In this document: positions 39,604 through 48,789 of the stretch, piece by piece
Position numbering within the stretch: position 1 is the first letter of the stretch
Layout: every line of letters begins with the position of its first letter
NCBI GenBank assembly: GCA_016789405.1
Contig: JAEUPQ010000017.1
Span: 1 to 64,000 of the forward strand
Origin: Lysobacteraceae bacterium
GTDB lineage: Bacteria; Pseudomonadota; Gammaproteobacteria; Xanthomonadales; Xanthomonadaceae
Length of the DNA: 64,000 bases
Direction of reading: 5' to 3'
Translations under genes and position numbers: made by a program
The notes under the pieces: model-generated
The model's database searches: none
The model's input: only the letters and a program-made list of their open reading frames with translations
What the model was told of the DNA's origin: nothing

Positions 39604-40161
39604 TCAGTCTTCCGGCAGGCCCAGGCCGGTGAGGCGCTCCAGGCCCTTGCCGAGCTTCGACAGGAGGCCGTCGAGCTGGCGGCGATCTTCCTCGCTGAAA
39701 TGGGCGAGCAGGGCCTGTTCGCAGGCCTGGGCCAGCGGCGCGACTTCGTCGTAGATCGTGTAGCCAGCTTCGCTCAGCTCCAGGACCGAGCGGCGGCGAT
39801 CGTCGCCGTGGATGTCGCGCTGCACCAGGCCGCGCTCCAGCAGCTTCGCGATGGTGCGGCTCACGGCCACCTTGTCCATCGCGGTCCGTTCCGCCACGCC
39901 GTTGGCCGACAGGCCGGGGTGGCGGCCCAGGACGGCGATGACCCGCCATTCGGTGATGACCAGGTTGAAGCGGTCCGCGTAGGTCTGGGCGATCGTCTGG
40001 CTGATCCGGTTCGACAGCACGCTGAGCCGATAGGGCAGGAAGTGCTCCAGGTCGAGCTCGACGTGCGTCGCCGAGCGGGCAGGGCGCGCCGCTTCAGTGC
40101 CCTGGGGCGCGCGCATCGCGGAATCGGTCGTCTCGGGATCGGTAGTCGCAGGATCGGTCAT
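39604..40161 (-). CDS. MarR-family transcriptional regulator of the hppD region
   Basis: 185 residues from the ATG at 40161 (an upstream in-frame ATG would start inside the operator). After an acidic 40-residue N-terminus comes the MarR winged helix: ITEWRVIAVLGRHPGLSANGVAERTAMDKVAVSRTI as the HTH and RGLVQRDIHGDDRRRSVLEL as the wing. It is divergent from hppD, with a perfect 18-bp palindrome in the intergenic region. Regulators of this type control aromatic catabolism (HpaR/HmgR-like roles), so repression of hppD and possibly hmgA is inferred. Confidence 0.85.
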   Translation of the reverse strand: MTDPATTDPETTDSAMRAPQGTEAARPARSATHVELDLEHFLPYRLSVLSNRISQTIAQTYADRFNLVITEWRVIAVLGRHPGLSANGVAERTAMDKVAVSRTIAKLLERGLVQRDIHGDDRRRSVLELSEAGYTIYDEVAPLAQACEQALLAHFSEEDRRQLDGLLSKLGKGLERLTGLGLPED

Positions 40162-40182
40162 CGGTCGGAACTGTCTTGTCTG

Positions 40183-40200
40183 TAGTTTCAATTGAAACTA
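40183..40200. promoter_or_regulatory. MarR-type operator palindrome upstream of hppD
   Basis: TAGTTTCAATTGAAACTA is a perfect 18-bp palindrome 22 bases upstream of the regulator start and 180 bases upstream of hppD. AT-rich, inside otherwise GC-rich DNA, and of the size bound by MarR dimers. Confidence 0.75.
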
Positions 40201-40380
40201 TATTCCCGTGCTCGGTCCGTCGAATGCACGGGGCCTGTCCGCGCCTCCCGCCAGGCCCCTGTGTCGGCGATGGCCGTCGCAGGCGTGGAACCCGGCAGTG
40301 TACGTGGCGTGGCGTCCGGTGTGCGGACGGCCGTCGCGGGTTCAGCGAGCCGCATCCCTCCCATCCCAGGAAGCACGTCC

Positions 40381-41469
40381 ATGAGCGCCCAGCCCAATCT
40401 CGGCATGCAGGTCACCACCTTTGAGAACCCGATGGGGATCGACGGTTTCGAGTTCGTCGAATACGCCGCGCCGGCCGATCGCGCCGCGGCCCTGCACGCG
40501 TACTTCCGCAGCATGGGCTTCACCGCCGTGCTGCGCCACAAGACCCGCGCCATCACGGTCTACCGCCAGGGCGGGGTGAACTTCCTGGTCAACGAGGATC
40601 CCGATTCCTTCGCCGCCGACTTCGCCGCCGCCCACGGCCCCTGCGCCTGCGGCTTCGCGATCCGCTTCCGCAAGCCCTCGGCCGAGGTCCAGGCCGAAGT
40701 GCTCTCGCGCGGCGGCGAGCGCATCGAGCGCGAAGACACCCGCGCGATCGATCGCCCGGTGGTGATGGGCATCGGCGGCGCCATGCTCTACCTCGTCGAC
40801 GACTACGGCAGTGGCAGCAACGTCTACGCCGACTACGCGCCCATCGACGGCGTCGACCAGAACCCGGTCGGCTTCGGCCTGACCTTCATCGACCACCTCA
40901 CGCACAACCTCTACTTCGGCAACATGGAGAAGTGGTCGAACTACTACGAGAACCTGTTCAACTTCCGCGAGATCCGCTACTTCGACATCAAGGGCGCGAA
41001 GACCGGCCTGGTCTCGAAGGCGATGACCGCGCCGGACGGCGTCGTGCGCATCCCGCTGAACGAGTCGAGCGACCCGAAGTCGCAGATCAACGAATACCTC
41101 GACCAGTACAAGGGCGAGGGCATCCAGCACATCGCGTGCTTCACCGACGACATCTACGGCACGGTCGAGGCGATGCGCGCGCAGGGCGTCGAGTTCCTCG
41201 ACACCCCGGACACATACTTCGAAGTCATCGACCAGCGCGTGCCCAACCACGGCGAAGATGTCGCGCGCCTGCAGAAGAACAAGATCCTGATCGACGCCGA
41301 CGCCGAGACCAAGCAGCGCAAGCTGCTGCAGATCTTCACCCAGAACGCGATCGGACCGATCTTCTTCGAGATCATCCAGCGCAAGGGCAACGAAGGCTTC
41401 GGCGAAGGCAACTTCCAGGCGCTGTTCGAGAGCATCGAGCGCGACCAGATGAAGCGCGGCGTGCTGTAA
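40381..41469 (+). CDS. hppD: 4-hydroxyphenylpyruvate dioxygenase
   Basis: 362 residues. Converts 4-hydroxyphenylpyruvate to homogentisate in tyrosine degradation. The non-heme iron ligands are visible: His in [14 protein letters not shown], His in [14 protein letters not shown] and Glu in [20 protein letters not shown], the last also being the family C-terminal signature. The start at 40381 gives the normal family length; the preceding 180 bases carry the palindromic operator. A small unknown gene follows 2 bases after the stop, then hmgA, giving a tyrosine-to-homogentisate operon. Confidence 0.96.
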   Translation: MSAQPNLGMQVTTFENPMGIDGFEFVEYAAPADRAAALHAYFRSMGFTAVLRHKTRAITVYRQGGVNFLVNEDPDSFAADFAAAHGPCACGFAIRFRKPSAEVQAEVLSRGGERIEREDTRAIDRPVVMGIGGAMLYLVDDYGSGSNVYADYAPIDGVDQNPVGFGLTFIDHLTHNLYFGNMEKWSNYYENLFNFREIRYFDIKGAKTGLVSKAMTAPDGVVRIPLNESSDPKSQINEYLDQYKGEGIQHIACFTDDIYGTVEAMRAQGVEFLDTPDTYFEVIDQRVPNHGEDVARLQKNKILIDADAETKQRKLLQIFTQNAIGPIFFEIIQRKGNEGFGEGNFQALFESIERDQMKRGVL

Positions 41470-41471
41470 CG

Positions 41472-41963
41472 ATGCAGCGCGCGGAGATTCGCGAACTGCT
41501 CGCCCTGCTGGCGTGCGGCGCGGCGGAAGATGCCGAGCTGGACGCCATGGCGACGGCCGTGGAGAACGCGGAAAGCGATCCGGAGCTGGAATTCATGCGG
41601 ACGCTGGATGCCGATGCCGCGTGGTATCGCGAAGTCGCGCTGCAGTCCGCGCTCGGAGGCTACACGGTCGTGTCCGACAAGATCGACGAGCTGCACGAGC
41701 AGGTCAGCGACCAGTTCGAAGAGCCGCTGCCCGAGTTTCCCGAAGCGTTCTGGGCCGAGCCCGTGGACCACTACTTCGCGTGGCTGGACACCGAGCTCGC
41801 CGCGCGAGGCGAAGCGCATGGCGGCTACCGGCTGGTGATGCTCGAATCGGGGCTGGACGACAACATGGTCGCATGCGTCGTCCGCAAGCCCGATGTCGCG
41901 CGGATCCTCGAACTCGCGGTCTCGGGAAGCGTGAGGATCGAACCGGCTTCGGCAGCACCGTAG
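41472..41963 (+). CDS. Hypothetical acidic protein between hppD and hmgA
   Basis: 163 residues, strongly acidic, no signal peptide. It starts 2 bases after the hppD stop, so it is co-translated. Seen in it: a helical N-terminus ([19 protein letters not shown]), the segment [17 protein letters not shown], and a C-terminal strand pair [20 protein letters not shown]. No family is recognised. Its insertion between two enzymes of tyrosine degradation suggests a linked role or a neutral passenger; sequence alone does not decide. Confidence 0.65.
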   Translation: MQRAEIRELLALLACGAAEDAELDAMATAVENAESDPELEFMRTLDADAAWYREVALQSALGGYTVVSDKIDELHEQVSDQFEEPLPEFPEAFWAEPVDHYFAWLDTELAARGEAHGGYRLVMLESGLDDNMVACVVRKPDVARILELAVSGSVRIEPASAAP

Positions 41964-42094
41964 CGGTTCCGGCGCGGCGTGCGATCAGGACGGATCCGTC
42001 CCCCGCACCCTCGTCGCCGATGCCGCTACCATCGTCGGCAGCATCGAGCGCGTTCAAGGCGCGGGCCCGGCCCGCCAATCACAGGATGAATGCA

Positions 42095-43414
42095 ATGAAG
42101 TCCAACGGTTACCAATCCGGTTTCGGCAACGAATTCGCCAGCGAGGCATTGCCCGGCACGCTGCCGGTGGGGCGCAACTCGCCGCAGCGCGTGGCGCACG
42201 GCCTTTACGCCGAGCAGATCAGCGGCACCGCGTTCACCGCACCGCGCCACGAGAACCGCCGCAGCTGGCTGTACCGCATCCGCCCGGCGGCGATGCACGG
42301 CAGCTTCACTGCATATTCCCAGCCGCAGTTCCACAACGACTTCGGTGATGGCCCGGTGTCGCCGGACCAGCTGCGCTGGAGCCCGCTGCCGCTGCCCGGC
42401 AGCGACGAGATCGCGCCGCGCGTGGACTTCGTGGATGGTTTGTTCACCATGGCCGGCAACGGCTCGCCGGCTGCGATGAGCGGCATCGGCATCCATCTGT
42501 ACGCGGCGAACGCCGACATGCAGGGGCGCTTCTTCTACAACGCCGATGGCGAGCTGCTGATCGTGCCGCAGCAGGGGCGGCTGAAGCTCGACACCGAGCT
42601 CGGCGTGATCGAGCTGGAGCCGCACGAGATCGCAGTCATCCCGCGCGGCATCCGCTTCCGCGTGTCGTTGCCGGATGGCGTGGCGCGTGGCTATGTCTGC
42701 GAGAACTTCGGCGCGTTCCTGCGCATTCCCGACCTCGGCCCGATCGGCAGCAATGGCCTGGCCAACCCGCGCGATTTCCTCACGCCGAACGCGGCGTTCG
42801 AGGACATCGACGGCGCGGCTGTTGGACAGGATTTCGAACTGATCGCGAAGTTCCAGGGGCACCTGTGGCACGCCAGCATCGGCCATTCGCCGCTGGATGT
42901 GGTTGGCTGGCACGGCAACCACGCGCCGTACAAGTACGACCTGCGCCACTTCAACGCGATCGGTTCCATCAGCTTCGACCACCCGGATCCGAGCATCTTC
43001 CTCGTGCTCACCTCGCCCAGCGACACGGCGGGTGTGGGCAACATGGATTTCGTGATCTTTCCGCCACGCATCCTGGCGATGGAGAACACGTTCCGGCCGC
43101 CGTGGTTCCATCGCAACGTCGCCAGCGAGTTCATGGGCCTGATCCACGGTGCCTACGACGCCAAGGCCGAAGGCTTCGCGCCGGGCGGCTGCTCGCTGCA
43201 CAACTGCATGACCGGTCACGGCCCCGACGCGGCGACCTTCGAGACGGCGAGCAATGCCGACACTTCGAAGCCGCACTACATCCGCGACACGATGGCCTTC
43301 ATGTTCGAGGCGCGTGCGGTGATCCGCCCGACGCGACAGGCCTTGCACGCGCGTCATCGCCAGAGCGACTACCAGCAGTGCTGGGCGGGCCTGGCGAAGC
43401 ACTTCAAGGACTGA
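42095..43414 (+). CDS. hmgA: Homogentisate 1,2-dioxygenase
   Basis: 439 residues from the ATG preceded by AGGA at 8 bases; an in-frame ATG at 42086 is too close to that site. Opens the ring of homogentisate to maleylacetoacetate. Family segments: [19 protein letters not shown], the iron-site [21 protein letters not shown] (His and Glu ligands) and [12 protein letters not shown] (third His region). It completes the hppD-hmgA pair. Maleylacetoacetate isomerase and fumarylacetoacetase are not in the window. A hairpin follows the stop. Confidence 0.96.
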   Translation: MKSNGYQSGFGNEFASEALPGTLPVGRNSPQRVAHGLYAEQISGTAFTAPRHENRRSWLYRIRPAAMHGSFTAYSQPQFHNDFGDGPVSPDQLRWSPLPLPGSDEIAPRVDFVDGLFTMAGNGSPAAMSGIGIHLYAANADMQGRFFYNADGELLIVPQQGRLKLDTELGVIELEPHEIAVIPRGIRFRVSLPDGVARGYVCENFGAFLRIPDLGPIGSNGLANPRDFLTPNAAFEDIDGAAVGQDFELIAKFQGHLWHASIGHSPLDVVGWHGNHAPYKYDLRHFNAIGSISFDHPDPSIFLVLTSPSDTAGVGNMDFVIFPPRILAMENTFRPPWFHRNVASEFMGLIHGAYDAKAEGFAPGGCSLHNCMTGHGPDAATFETASNADTSKPHYIRDTMAFMFEARAVIRPTRQALHARHRQSDYQQCWAGLAKHFKD

Positions 43415-43435
43415 CTCCCCAGCAGTCTTGCGCGC

Positions 43436-43464
43436 GGTGCGCGGTGGCATGAGCCCCGCGCACC
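43436..43464. terminator. Hairpin between hmgA and the paralogue cluster
   Basis: GGTGCGCGG (43436-43444) pairs with CCGCGCACC (43456-43464) around an 11-base loop, between convergent genes. No T-run. Confidence 0.5.
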
Positions 43465-43486
43465 GGCCGTGTGCGAATCGTCCGGG

Positions 43487-43786
43487 TCACTTGCCGCGCA
43501 GCAGGCCGCCGATGCGGTCGGCGGGCGACAGCACGAAACGATCGATGGCCTTGTCGCGCGGACGTGCGACGAGGTAACCCTGTTCGACGAGATGATGCAC
43601 GGACGGCATGATCGCGACGCCCAGCGTGTCGACGAGATCCTTCAGGCTGCGCTGGCCGTTGGTGAGGATCAGGATGCGCCGTTCGGCGAGGCTGATCTTC
43701 TCGGCGCAGGTCTTCGACAGGATCGCGTGCGCCTTGTCGGTCTTGTCCAGCATGACGCGGTGGGGCTTGAGCGAGCGCAGTGGCAT
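43487..43786 (-). CDS. Short member of a three-gene paralogue cluster (KTxKA/RRILIL domain)
   Basis: 99 residues, with AAGGAAGG just before the ATG. The N-terminal 70 residues (VMLDKTDKAHAIL, ISLAERRILILTNGQRSLKDL, then SVHHLVEQGYLVA) match the N-terminal domains of the next two genes. The helix-helix-helix-hairpin look suggests a winged-helix-type domain. The C-terminus (SPADRIGGLLRGK) aligns with the middle of the second paralogue (SEQLGERLGHLLRG), so this gene lacks their second domain. Function is unknown. Confidence 0.65.
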   Translation of the reverse strand: MPLRSLKPHRVMLDKTDKAHAILSKTCAEKISLAERRILILTNGQRSLKDLVDTLGVAIMPSVHHLVEQGYLVARPRDKAIDRFVLSPADRIGGLLRGK

Positions 43787-43934
43787 GGGCCTTCCTTGGT
43801 GCGTGCGGCGCCAGGCCGCGGACTACCCCGGTTCCGTCGGGGCGAGAGGATGCGGTGCGCGAGTGCCGCCGCGTCCGCGCGCGAATGCTAGCGGCTGTTG
43901 CGTCCCGGGTCCGTGAAGTCCAACTCAGTTCCGG

Positions 43935-44630
43935 TTATGCCTCGGTGCGATCCAGGGCACGCAGCGCGGGCAGGAAACGTTCGGGCATCAGCGGGTCGAG
44001 CAGGGCGACCGTACCGGACACCAGTTGCGGTTCGCCCATGTCGCGCAAGGTCGCCACGGCTTCGAGAATGGTCCGTGCGACGTCGCTTTCGCCACGGGCC
44101 TTGCGAATCGCCTCCACGGCAGCGACCAGGCGGGGATCGGCATGCAGGGCTAGCAGGTCGACGGCATGGCTCTTCGCCGAGATGATCGATCTGGGCGCGA
44201 CTTCCCTGGGGAGCGGCGAGGCGCGCGAGGAGCGCCCGGACAGCACCACGATGTCGTCTGCGCGTGGATCCGGCGCGACATCGTCGGTTTCCTCGCCTCG
44301 TGGACGGGCCTGCCGGATCAGCGAGGCACCACGCAGCAGATGGCCGAGGCGCTCGCCCAGTTGCTCGCTGCGGCCGGGGGGCGGGTCTTCCACGGCTTGC
44401 GGCCGGGCGCGGGCCAGGTAGTCCTGGTCGACCAGCGCCTGCACGGCCGGCAGGATGTCGCCGCCCAGCACGCCCGCGATGTCGGCCAGGCTGCGGCGAC
44501 CGTCGGCGAGGATCAGGATGCGCCGCTCCGACACGCCCAGGCCGGACGCGCGGGTGCTGGCCAGCACGCCGCGTGCCTTTTCGGTCTTTTCAAGCCGGAT
44601 GTCTTCCGGGCGCATGTGGTCGATCCGCAT
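43935..44630 (-). CDS. Two-domain paralogue of the KTxKA/RRILIL cluster, middle gene
   Basis: 231 residues; the start could be 44630 or 44615 as neither has a strong ribosome binding site. N-terminal domain: IRLEKTEKARGVLASTRAS, VSERRILILADGRRSLADI, LPAVQALVDQDYLAR. A charged linker (about residues 80-150) is followed by a second domain, SHAVDLLALHADPRLVAAVEAI to LLDPLMPERFLPALRALD. Both domains are shared with the gene at 44805-45497. Soluble, no signal peptide. The family is not recognised; a regulatory or scaffolding role is only a guess. Confidence 0.65.
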   Translation of the reverse strand: MRIDHMRPEDIRLEKTEKARGVLASTRASGLGVSERRILILADGRRSLADIAGVLGGDILPAVQALVDQDYLARARPQAVEDPPPGRSEQLGERLGHLLRGASLIRQARPRGEETDDVAPDPRADDIVVLSGRSSRASPLPREVAPRSIISAKSHAVDLLALHADPRLVAAVEAIRKARGESDVARTILEAVATLRDMGEPQLVSGTVALLDPLMPERFLPALRALDRTEA

Positions 44631-44804
44631 TGCCTGCCGCCAGTCCATTGTGGCCAAGTCGCGGCGCATGCTCTGCGCCAACGGTCACGTCCGGCGCGCC
44701 GATGCGGCCGGCCGGGGGCGTCACTGGGACGTCCGCGGGGGCGGGATGTTAGCGCATGGCGGCCTGCGCGTCCGGATGGCCCGGAGCGGGCGCCATCGGT
44801 CGGC

Positions 44805-45497
44805 TCAGGCTGCGTTGGTGATCGCCAGCACGGGTTTGCCGGTGAGTTCCGACTGCAGGGCCCTGAGCGCGGGCAGATAGGGCTCGGGCAGCACTTCGTC
44901 GAGGCGAGCGAGGATCCGCGTGGCCATGCCGGCGGAGACCAGCGGGATCAGGTGGCGAACGCCGTCCAGCAGAGCGACCACCGCGGCGGTCTCGTCCTGC
45001 GCGCACTGGATCTCGGTGCGGCATTCGGCGATGCGCAGGTCGCGCTGCATCTGCAGCAGATCCATGACATACATCTTCGATGCCGCCAATGAGCGACGCG
45101 AAGCCGTCGCGATCGTGCGTTCCGTGGCGTGCCGGGGCGCTGCGCGCGCGTCGTCGCTCTGCGCTGGCGCTTCGAGGGAGGCGGCCGCTGTGGTCTGCTC
45201 TTCGCCGGCGACGTCCGCACCGGCGGGGCGCAGGCGAGCGGCGGCATCGCGCAGGCGCTGTCCCAGGCCTGCGCCAGACGATGCGCGCGGGGACGCGGCA
45301 TCCGTGGTCGCGAGATAGCCGGCACGCATCAGGGCATCGATGTCGCCGAGGATGCCGTTGCCCAGCATCGCCATGAGATCGTTGATGCTGCGCTTGCCGT
45401 CGGTGAGGATGAGGATGCGGCGATGGTGCAGCGACAGGTCGCCGGAACGGGTGTCGGACAGCGCGGCGCGCGCCTGTTCGGTCTTGTGCAGCAGCAT
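44805..45497 (-). CDS. Two-domain paralogue of the KTxKA/RRILIL cluster, first gene
   Basis: 230 residues from the ATG at 45497. N-terminal domain: LLHKTEQARAALSDTRSG, SLHHRRILILTDGKRSINDL, ILGDIDALMRAGYLAT. An Ala-rich linker precedes the second domain with SKMYVMDLLQMQRDLRIAEC to LARLDEVLPEPYLPALRALQ. The conserved ending PEPYLPALRAL matches PERFLPALRAL of the middle paralogue. Divergent from the CaCA transporter gene. Three adjacent copies in one orientation, of decreasing completeness, imply tandem duplication. Confidence 0.65.
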   Translation of the reverse strand: MLLHKTEQARAALSDTRSGDLSLHHRRILILTDGKRSINDLMAMLGNGILGDIDALMRAGYLATTDAASPRASSGAGLGQRLRDAAARLRPAGADVAGEEQTTAAASLEAPAQSDDARAAPRHATERTIATASRRSLAASKMYVMDLLQMQRDLRIAECRTEIQCAQDETAAVVALLDGVRHLIPLVSAGMATRILARLDEVLPEPYLPALRALQSELTGKPVLAITNAA

Positions 45498-45642
45498 GTG
45501 TCGTGCCTGGTGGGGAGGCGAATGCGCGCAATCTAGCGGCGTGCCGTGAATCCCCCGTGACATTCGCATCCGTACGCTCGCGGGCGACAGGCCAGGCCAC
45601 GTGTCATAGAATCGGGACTGACCTGCACGACGGAGACACGCG

Positions 45643-46593
45643 ATGGGCATGGCGATCGGCTGGTGCTTGCTGGCCTTGCTGCTGCTGGCGCTGGGCGGCG
45701 ACTCGATATTGAAGGGCGCATCGGGTCTCTCGCGGCGATCAGGCTTGCCGCCATTCGCGACCGGCCTCCTGCTGGTGGCGTTCGGGACTTCGATTCCCGA
45801 GCTTGCCGTGAACCTGCGTGCCTTCGTCGTCGGCAGCCAGAGCCTTGCGCTCGGCAATGCGATCGGCAGCAACATCGTGAATTTCGGGCTGACGCTCGGC
45901 GCCGCAGCGATCGCCGCGCCTCTGCTGGTGCGCTGGCGCACGCTTGCGCCGTTGCTGCTGTGCCTGGTCGTGGCGACCATCGCGCTGGCGGCCTTCGGCT
46001 ACGACGGCGTGCTCACGCGCACGGAAGGCCTGCTGTTCGTGGCGGCGTTCGTCGCGATCATCGCCTGGGCCTGGATCCGCGGGCGCCGCGAGCCAGAGGA
46101 ACTGCAGGCGCAGATCGGCGAGTACCTGCGTACCGGCGACAACCTGGGCCTGAACCTCCTGCGCTTCGCACTCGGCGGCACGCTGCTGTTCTTCGGTGCG
46201 AAGTGGCTGGTCGCGCACGCGCCGATCGTGGGTGCCGGCTGGGGATTCACGCCGCTGCTCACCGGCATGATCGTGGTCGCGATCGCCACTGCGTTGCCGG
46301 AAGCGGTCGCGGCCGTGGCGGCGGCGCGGCGCGGGCAGGGCGACATCGTCGTCGGCCACGTCATCGGCTCCAGCCTGTTCAACCTGCTCATCGTGGTGGG
46401 GGGCATGGCGGCGCTGCGCCCGCTGCCGATTCCCGCATCGTTCGTCGGCTTCGAACTGCCGGCGGCGCTTGCGGTGTCGCTGCTGCTGTATCCGATGCTG
46501 CGCAAGGACCTGCAGATCAGCCGTGCGGAAGGCTGGGTGCTGTTCCTGGCCTTCGTGCTCTGGGCCATTTTCGAAATCGTTTTGACGCGCTGA
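45643..46593 (+). CDS. Sodium/calcium exchanger-type antiporter (CaCA, YrbG-like)
   Basis: 316 residues, about ten membrane helices in two inverted halves. Both alpha-repeats are visible: LLVAFGTSIPELAVNLRAF with GNAIGSNIVNFGLTLGAA, and MIVVAIATALPEAVAAVAAA with GHVIGSSLFNLLIVVGG. The Glu and Asn residues of these repeats bind cations. GGAGA precedes the ATG, and a TAGAAT -10-like box lies at 45606-45611. NhaA follows 22 bases downstream, so the two probably form an ion-homeostasis operon. Confidence 0.92.
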   Translation: MGMAIGWCLLALLLLALGGDSILKGASGLSRRSGLPPFATGLLLVAFGTSIPELAVNLRAFVVGSQSLALGNAIGSNIVNFGLTLGAAAIAAPLLVRWRTLAPLLLCLVVATIALAAFGYDGVLTRTEGLLFVAAFVAIIAWAWIRGRREPEELQAQIGEYLRTGDNLGLNLLRFALGGTLLFFGAKWLVAHAPIVGAGWGFTPLLTGMIVVAIATALPEAVAAVAAARRGQGDIVVGHVIGSSLFNLLIVVGGMAALRPLPIPASFVGFELPAALAVSLLLYPMLRKDLQISRAEGWVLFLAFVLWAIFEIVLTR

Positions 46594-46615
46594 AGCGCGG
46601 GAGGGCCGTCGCAAC

Positions 46616-47872
46616 ATGTCCGACAGCGGTAAAGAGTCCGTCATCATCCGTGTCCTGCCGGGGCGCGCCGCGCGCGCGCTGCAGGATTTCTTCCAGATGG
46701 AGGCCGCGGGCGGCATCCTGCTGATCTTCGCCGCACTGCTGGCGATGGTGTTGGCCAATTCGCCGCTGTCGACGGGGTACGAGGCGTTTCGCGGCCTGCC
46801 CGTGCAGGTCCGCGTAGGCGAGTTGAACCTCGCCAAGCCGCTGCTGCTGTGGATCAACGATGGCCTGATGGCGATCTTCTTCCTGCTGGTGGCGCTGGAG
46901 ATCAAGCGCGAGGTGCTGAGCGGCCAGTTGTCCAGCCGCGCGCAGCTGATCCAGCCCCTGATCTGTGCTGCGGCCGGCGTGGCCGTGCCGGGCGCCATCT
47001 ATGCCTGGATCAACATGGGCGATGCGGAGGCGACGCGCGGCTGGGCCATCCCGACCGCCACCGACATCGCCTTCGCGCTCGGCATCCTGTCGCTGCTGGG
47101 GTCCCGCGTTCCGCTGGCGATGAAGCTGCTGCTGTCGACGATCGCGGTGATCGACGACCTGATCGCGATCATCATCATCGCCGTGTTCTACACCAGCGAA
47201 CTGTCGACGAGCGCGCTGACCGGCGCCTTCGTGGTGCTGGGCGTGATGATCGCGATGAACCGGATGCGCGTGCGCGCGCTCACGCCCTACCTGCTGCTGG
47301 GCGCGGTGATGTGGGTGTTCGTGCTGAAGTCCGGCGTGCACGCCACGCTTGCCGGCGTCGCCACCGGCCTGCTGATCCCGCACGTCGACAAGGAGAACCG
47401 CATCGACGACGAGGTCGAATACTCGCCGCTGGAATGGCTGGAGCATGCCCTGCACAAGTGGGTGGCCTACGTGATCCTGCCACTGTTCGCCTTCGCCAAC
47501 GCCGGTCTCGCGCTCGGTGGCATGGCGGTGTCCGACCTGCTCGAGCCGGTGCCGCTGGGCATCGCGCTGGGCCTCGTCGTCGGCAAGCCGATCGGCATCG
47601 TCGGCGCCGCGGTGATCGCGCATGCCACCGGGATCGCGCGTTTCGCGGAGGGCATGAGCTTCAAGGCGGTGGTCGGACTGGGCATGCTGTGCGGTATCGG
47701 CTTCACGATGAGCCTGTTCATCGCGTCGCTGGCGTTCACCGCCTCGCCGGCGCAGGCGGAGGCCAGTGTCCTCGGCGTGCTGTGCGCTTCGGTGATATCC
47801 GCGGTGATCGGCTTTGTGTGGCTGCGCTGGGCCTTGCCGGCGAAACCCGCCGTCGCTTCGGACGGCGCATGA
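46616..47872 (+). CDS. nhaA: Na+/H+ antiporter NhaA
   Basis: 418 residues, inner-membrane antiporter. The NhaA signature PTATDIAFALGILSLLGSRVP is followed by STIAVIDDLIAIIIIAVFYT with the tandem Asp pair that binds Na+/H+, and GFTMSLFIASLAF near the end. The N-terminal DFFQMEAAGGILLIFAALLAM is typical. It expels Na+ in exchange for protons at alkaline pH. Follows the CaCA transporter and precedes an NAD-binding protein gene by 25 bases. Confidence 0.96.
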   Translation: MSDSGKESVIIRVLPGRAARALQDFFQMEAAGGILLIFAALLAMVLANSPLSTGYEAFRGLPVQVRVGELNLAKPLLLWINDGLMAIFFLLVALEIKREVLSGQLSSRAQLIQPLICAAAGVAVPGAIYAWINMGDAEATRGWAIPTATDIAFALGILSLLGSRVPLAMKLLLSTIAVIDDLIAIIIIAVFYTSELSTSALTGAFVVLGVMIAMNRMRVRALTPYLLLGAVMWVFVLKSGVHATLAGVATGLLIPHVDKENRIDDEVEYSPLEWLEHALHKWVAYVILPLFAFANAGLALGGMAVSDLLEPVPLGIALGLVVGKPIGIVGAAVIAHATGIARFAEGMSFKAVVGLGMLCGIGFTMSLFIASLAFTASPAQAEASVLGVLCASVISAVIGFVWLRWALPAKPAVASDGA

Positions 47873-47897
47873 TCCTTGCTGCATCGCGCGCTGCCGC

Positions 47898-48776
47898 ATG
47901 AAGACCGCGTTCGTGTTCGGCGCCAGTGGCCAGATCGGCATGCCGCTGCTCGACCGGCTGCGCGACGATGGCTGGCGGGTGTATGCGGTCTCGCGCGACG
48001 CGCGTGCGGAGCAGCCTGGGCTGGTGTGGCTGCAGGGTGAGTTGCCAGGCTTCCAGTGGCCTCGCGACGATGCGCCGGCACTTCGAGCCGACACGATCAT
48101 CAGTTGCGGCCCCCTGGATCTGTTCGCGCAGTGGTATGCACGCAACGACATCGATGCGCCGCGTGTCGTGGCTTTCGGATCCACCAGCATCGAGATCAAG
48201 CGTGGCTCGGCCGATGCGGAGGAACGCGATCTCGTCGCGCGCCTGCGCGAGGCGGAACGCGCCCTGATCGACACGGCCGCGGCGCGTGGCGCGGCCGTCA
48301 CCGTGCTGAGGCCGACGCTGGTGTACGGCAGCGCACGCGATCGGAACCTCAGCCGCATCGCGCAGGTCGCACAACGCTTCGGCCGCATCGTGCTGCCGCG
48401 CGACGCGACCGGCCTGCGCCAGCCGGTGCATGCGCACGACCTCGCGGATGCCGCGTTCCGCTGCATCGAAAAGGAAGCCACGTTCGGTCGCACCTACGCG
48501 CTGCCGGGCGGCGAGACGCTGGCCTATCGCGACATGGTGGCGCGCGTGCTCGCCGCGCTGGAACCGCCGCCGCGACTGCACGAGGTACCGTCCCCGGTGT
48601 TCAACCTCGTGCTGGCGCTGGCGCACGCCGCGGGTTTCGCCCTCGACTTCAACGAAGCCGCGGTCGCACGCATGCGCAGCGACCTGGTGTTCGACCCGGC
48701 CGATGCGCAGCGCGATTTCGGTTACGCGCCGCGCGGCTTCCACCCCGTCGCGGACATGTTCCCGCGACCGGAGTAG
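47898..48776 (+). CDS. NAD(P)-binding epimerase-like (extended SDR) protein
   Basis: 292 residues, cytosolic, Rossmann fold. AFVFGASGQIGMPLLDRL is the GxxGxxG dinucleotide motif, with VYAVSRDAR after the second strand, VVAFGSTSIEIK at the catalytic-Ser position, TVLRPTLVYGSARD, and a substrate-domain helix MVARVLAALEPPPRLHE. The usual YxxxK is not evident, so the enzyme class is uncertain; atypical SDRs include epimerases and complex I assembly-like proteins. It lies 25 bases after nhaA and converges on the LolA-like gene. Confidence 0.8.
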   Translation: MKTAFVFGASGQIGMPLLDRLRDDGWRVYAVSRDARAEQPGLVWLQGELPGFQWPRDDAPALRADTIISCGPLDLFAQWYARNDIDAPRVVAFGSTSIEIKRGSADAEERDLVARLREAERALIDTAAARGAAVTVLRPTLVYGSARDRNLSRIAQVAQRFGRIVLPRDATGLRQPVHAHDLADAAFRCIEKEATFGRTYALPGGETLAYRDMVARVLAALEPPPRLHEVPSPVFNLVLALAHAAGFALDFNEAAVARMRSDLVFDPADAQRDFGYAPRGFHPVADMFPRPE

Positions 48777-48789
48777 ATCCAGCGTCGTC

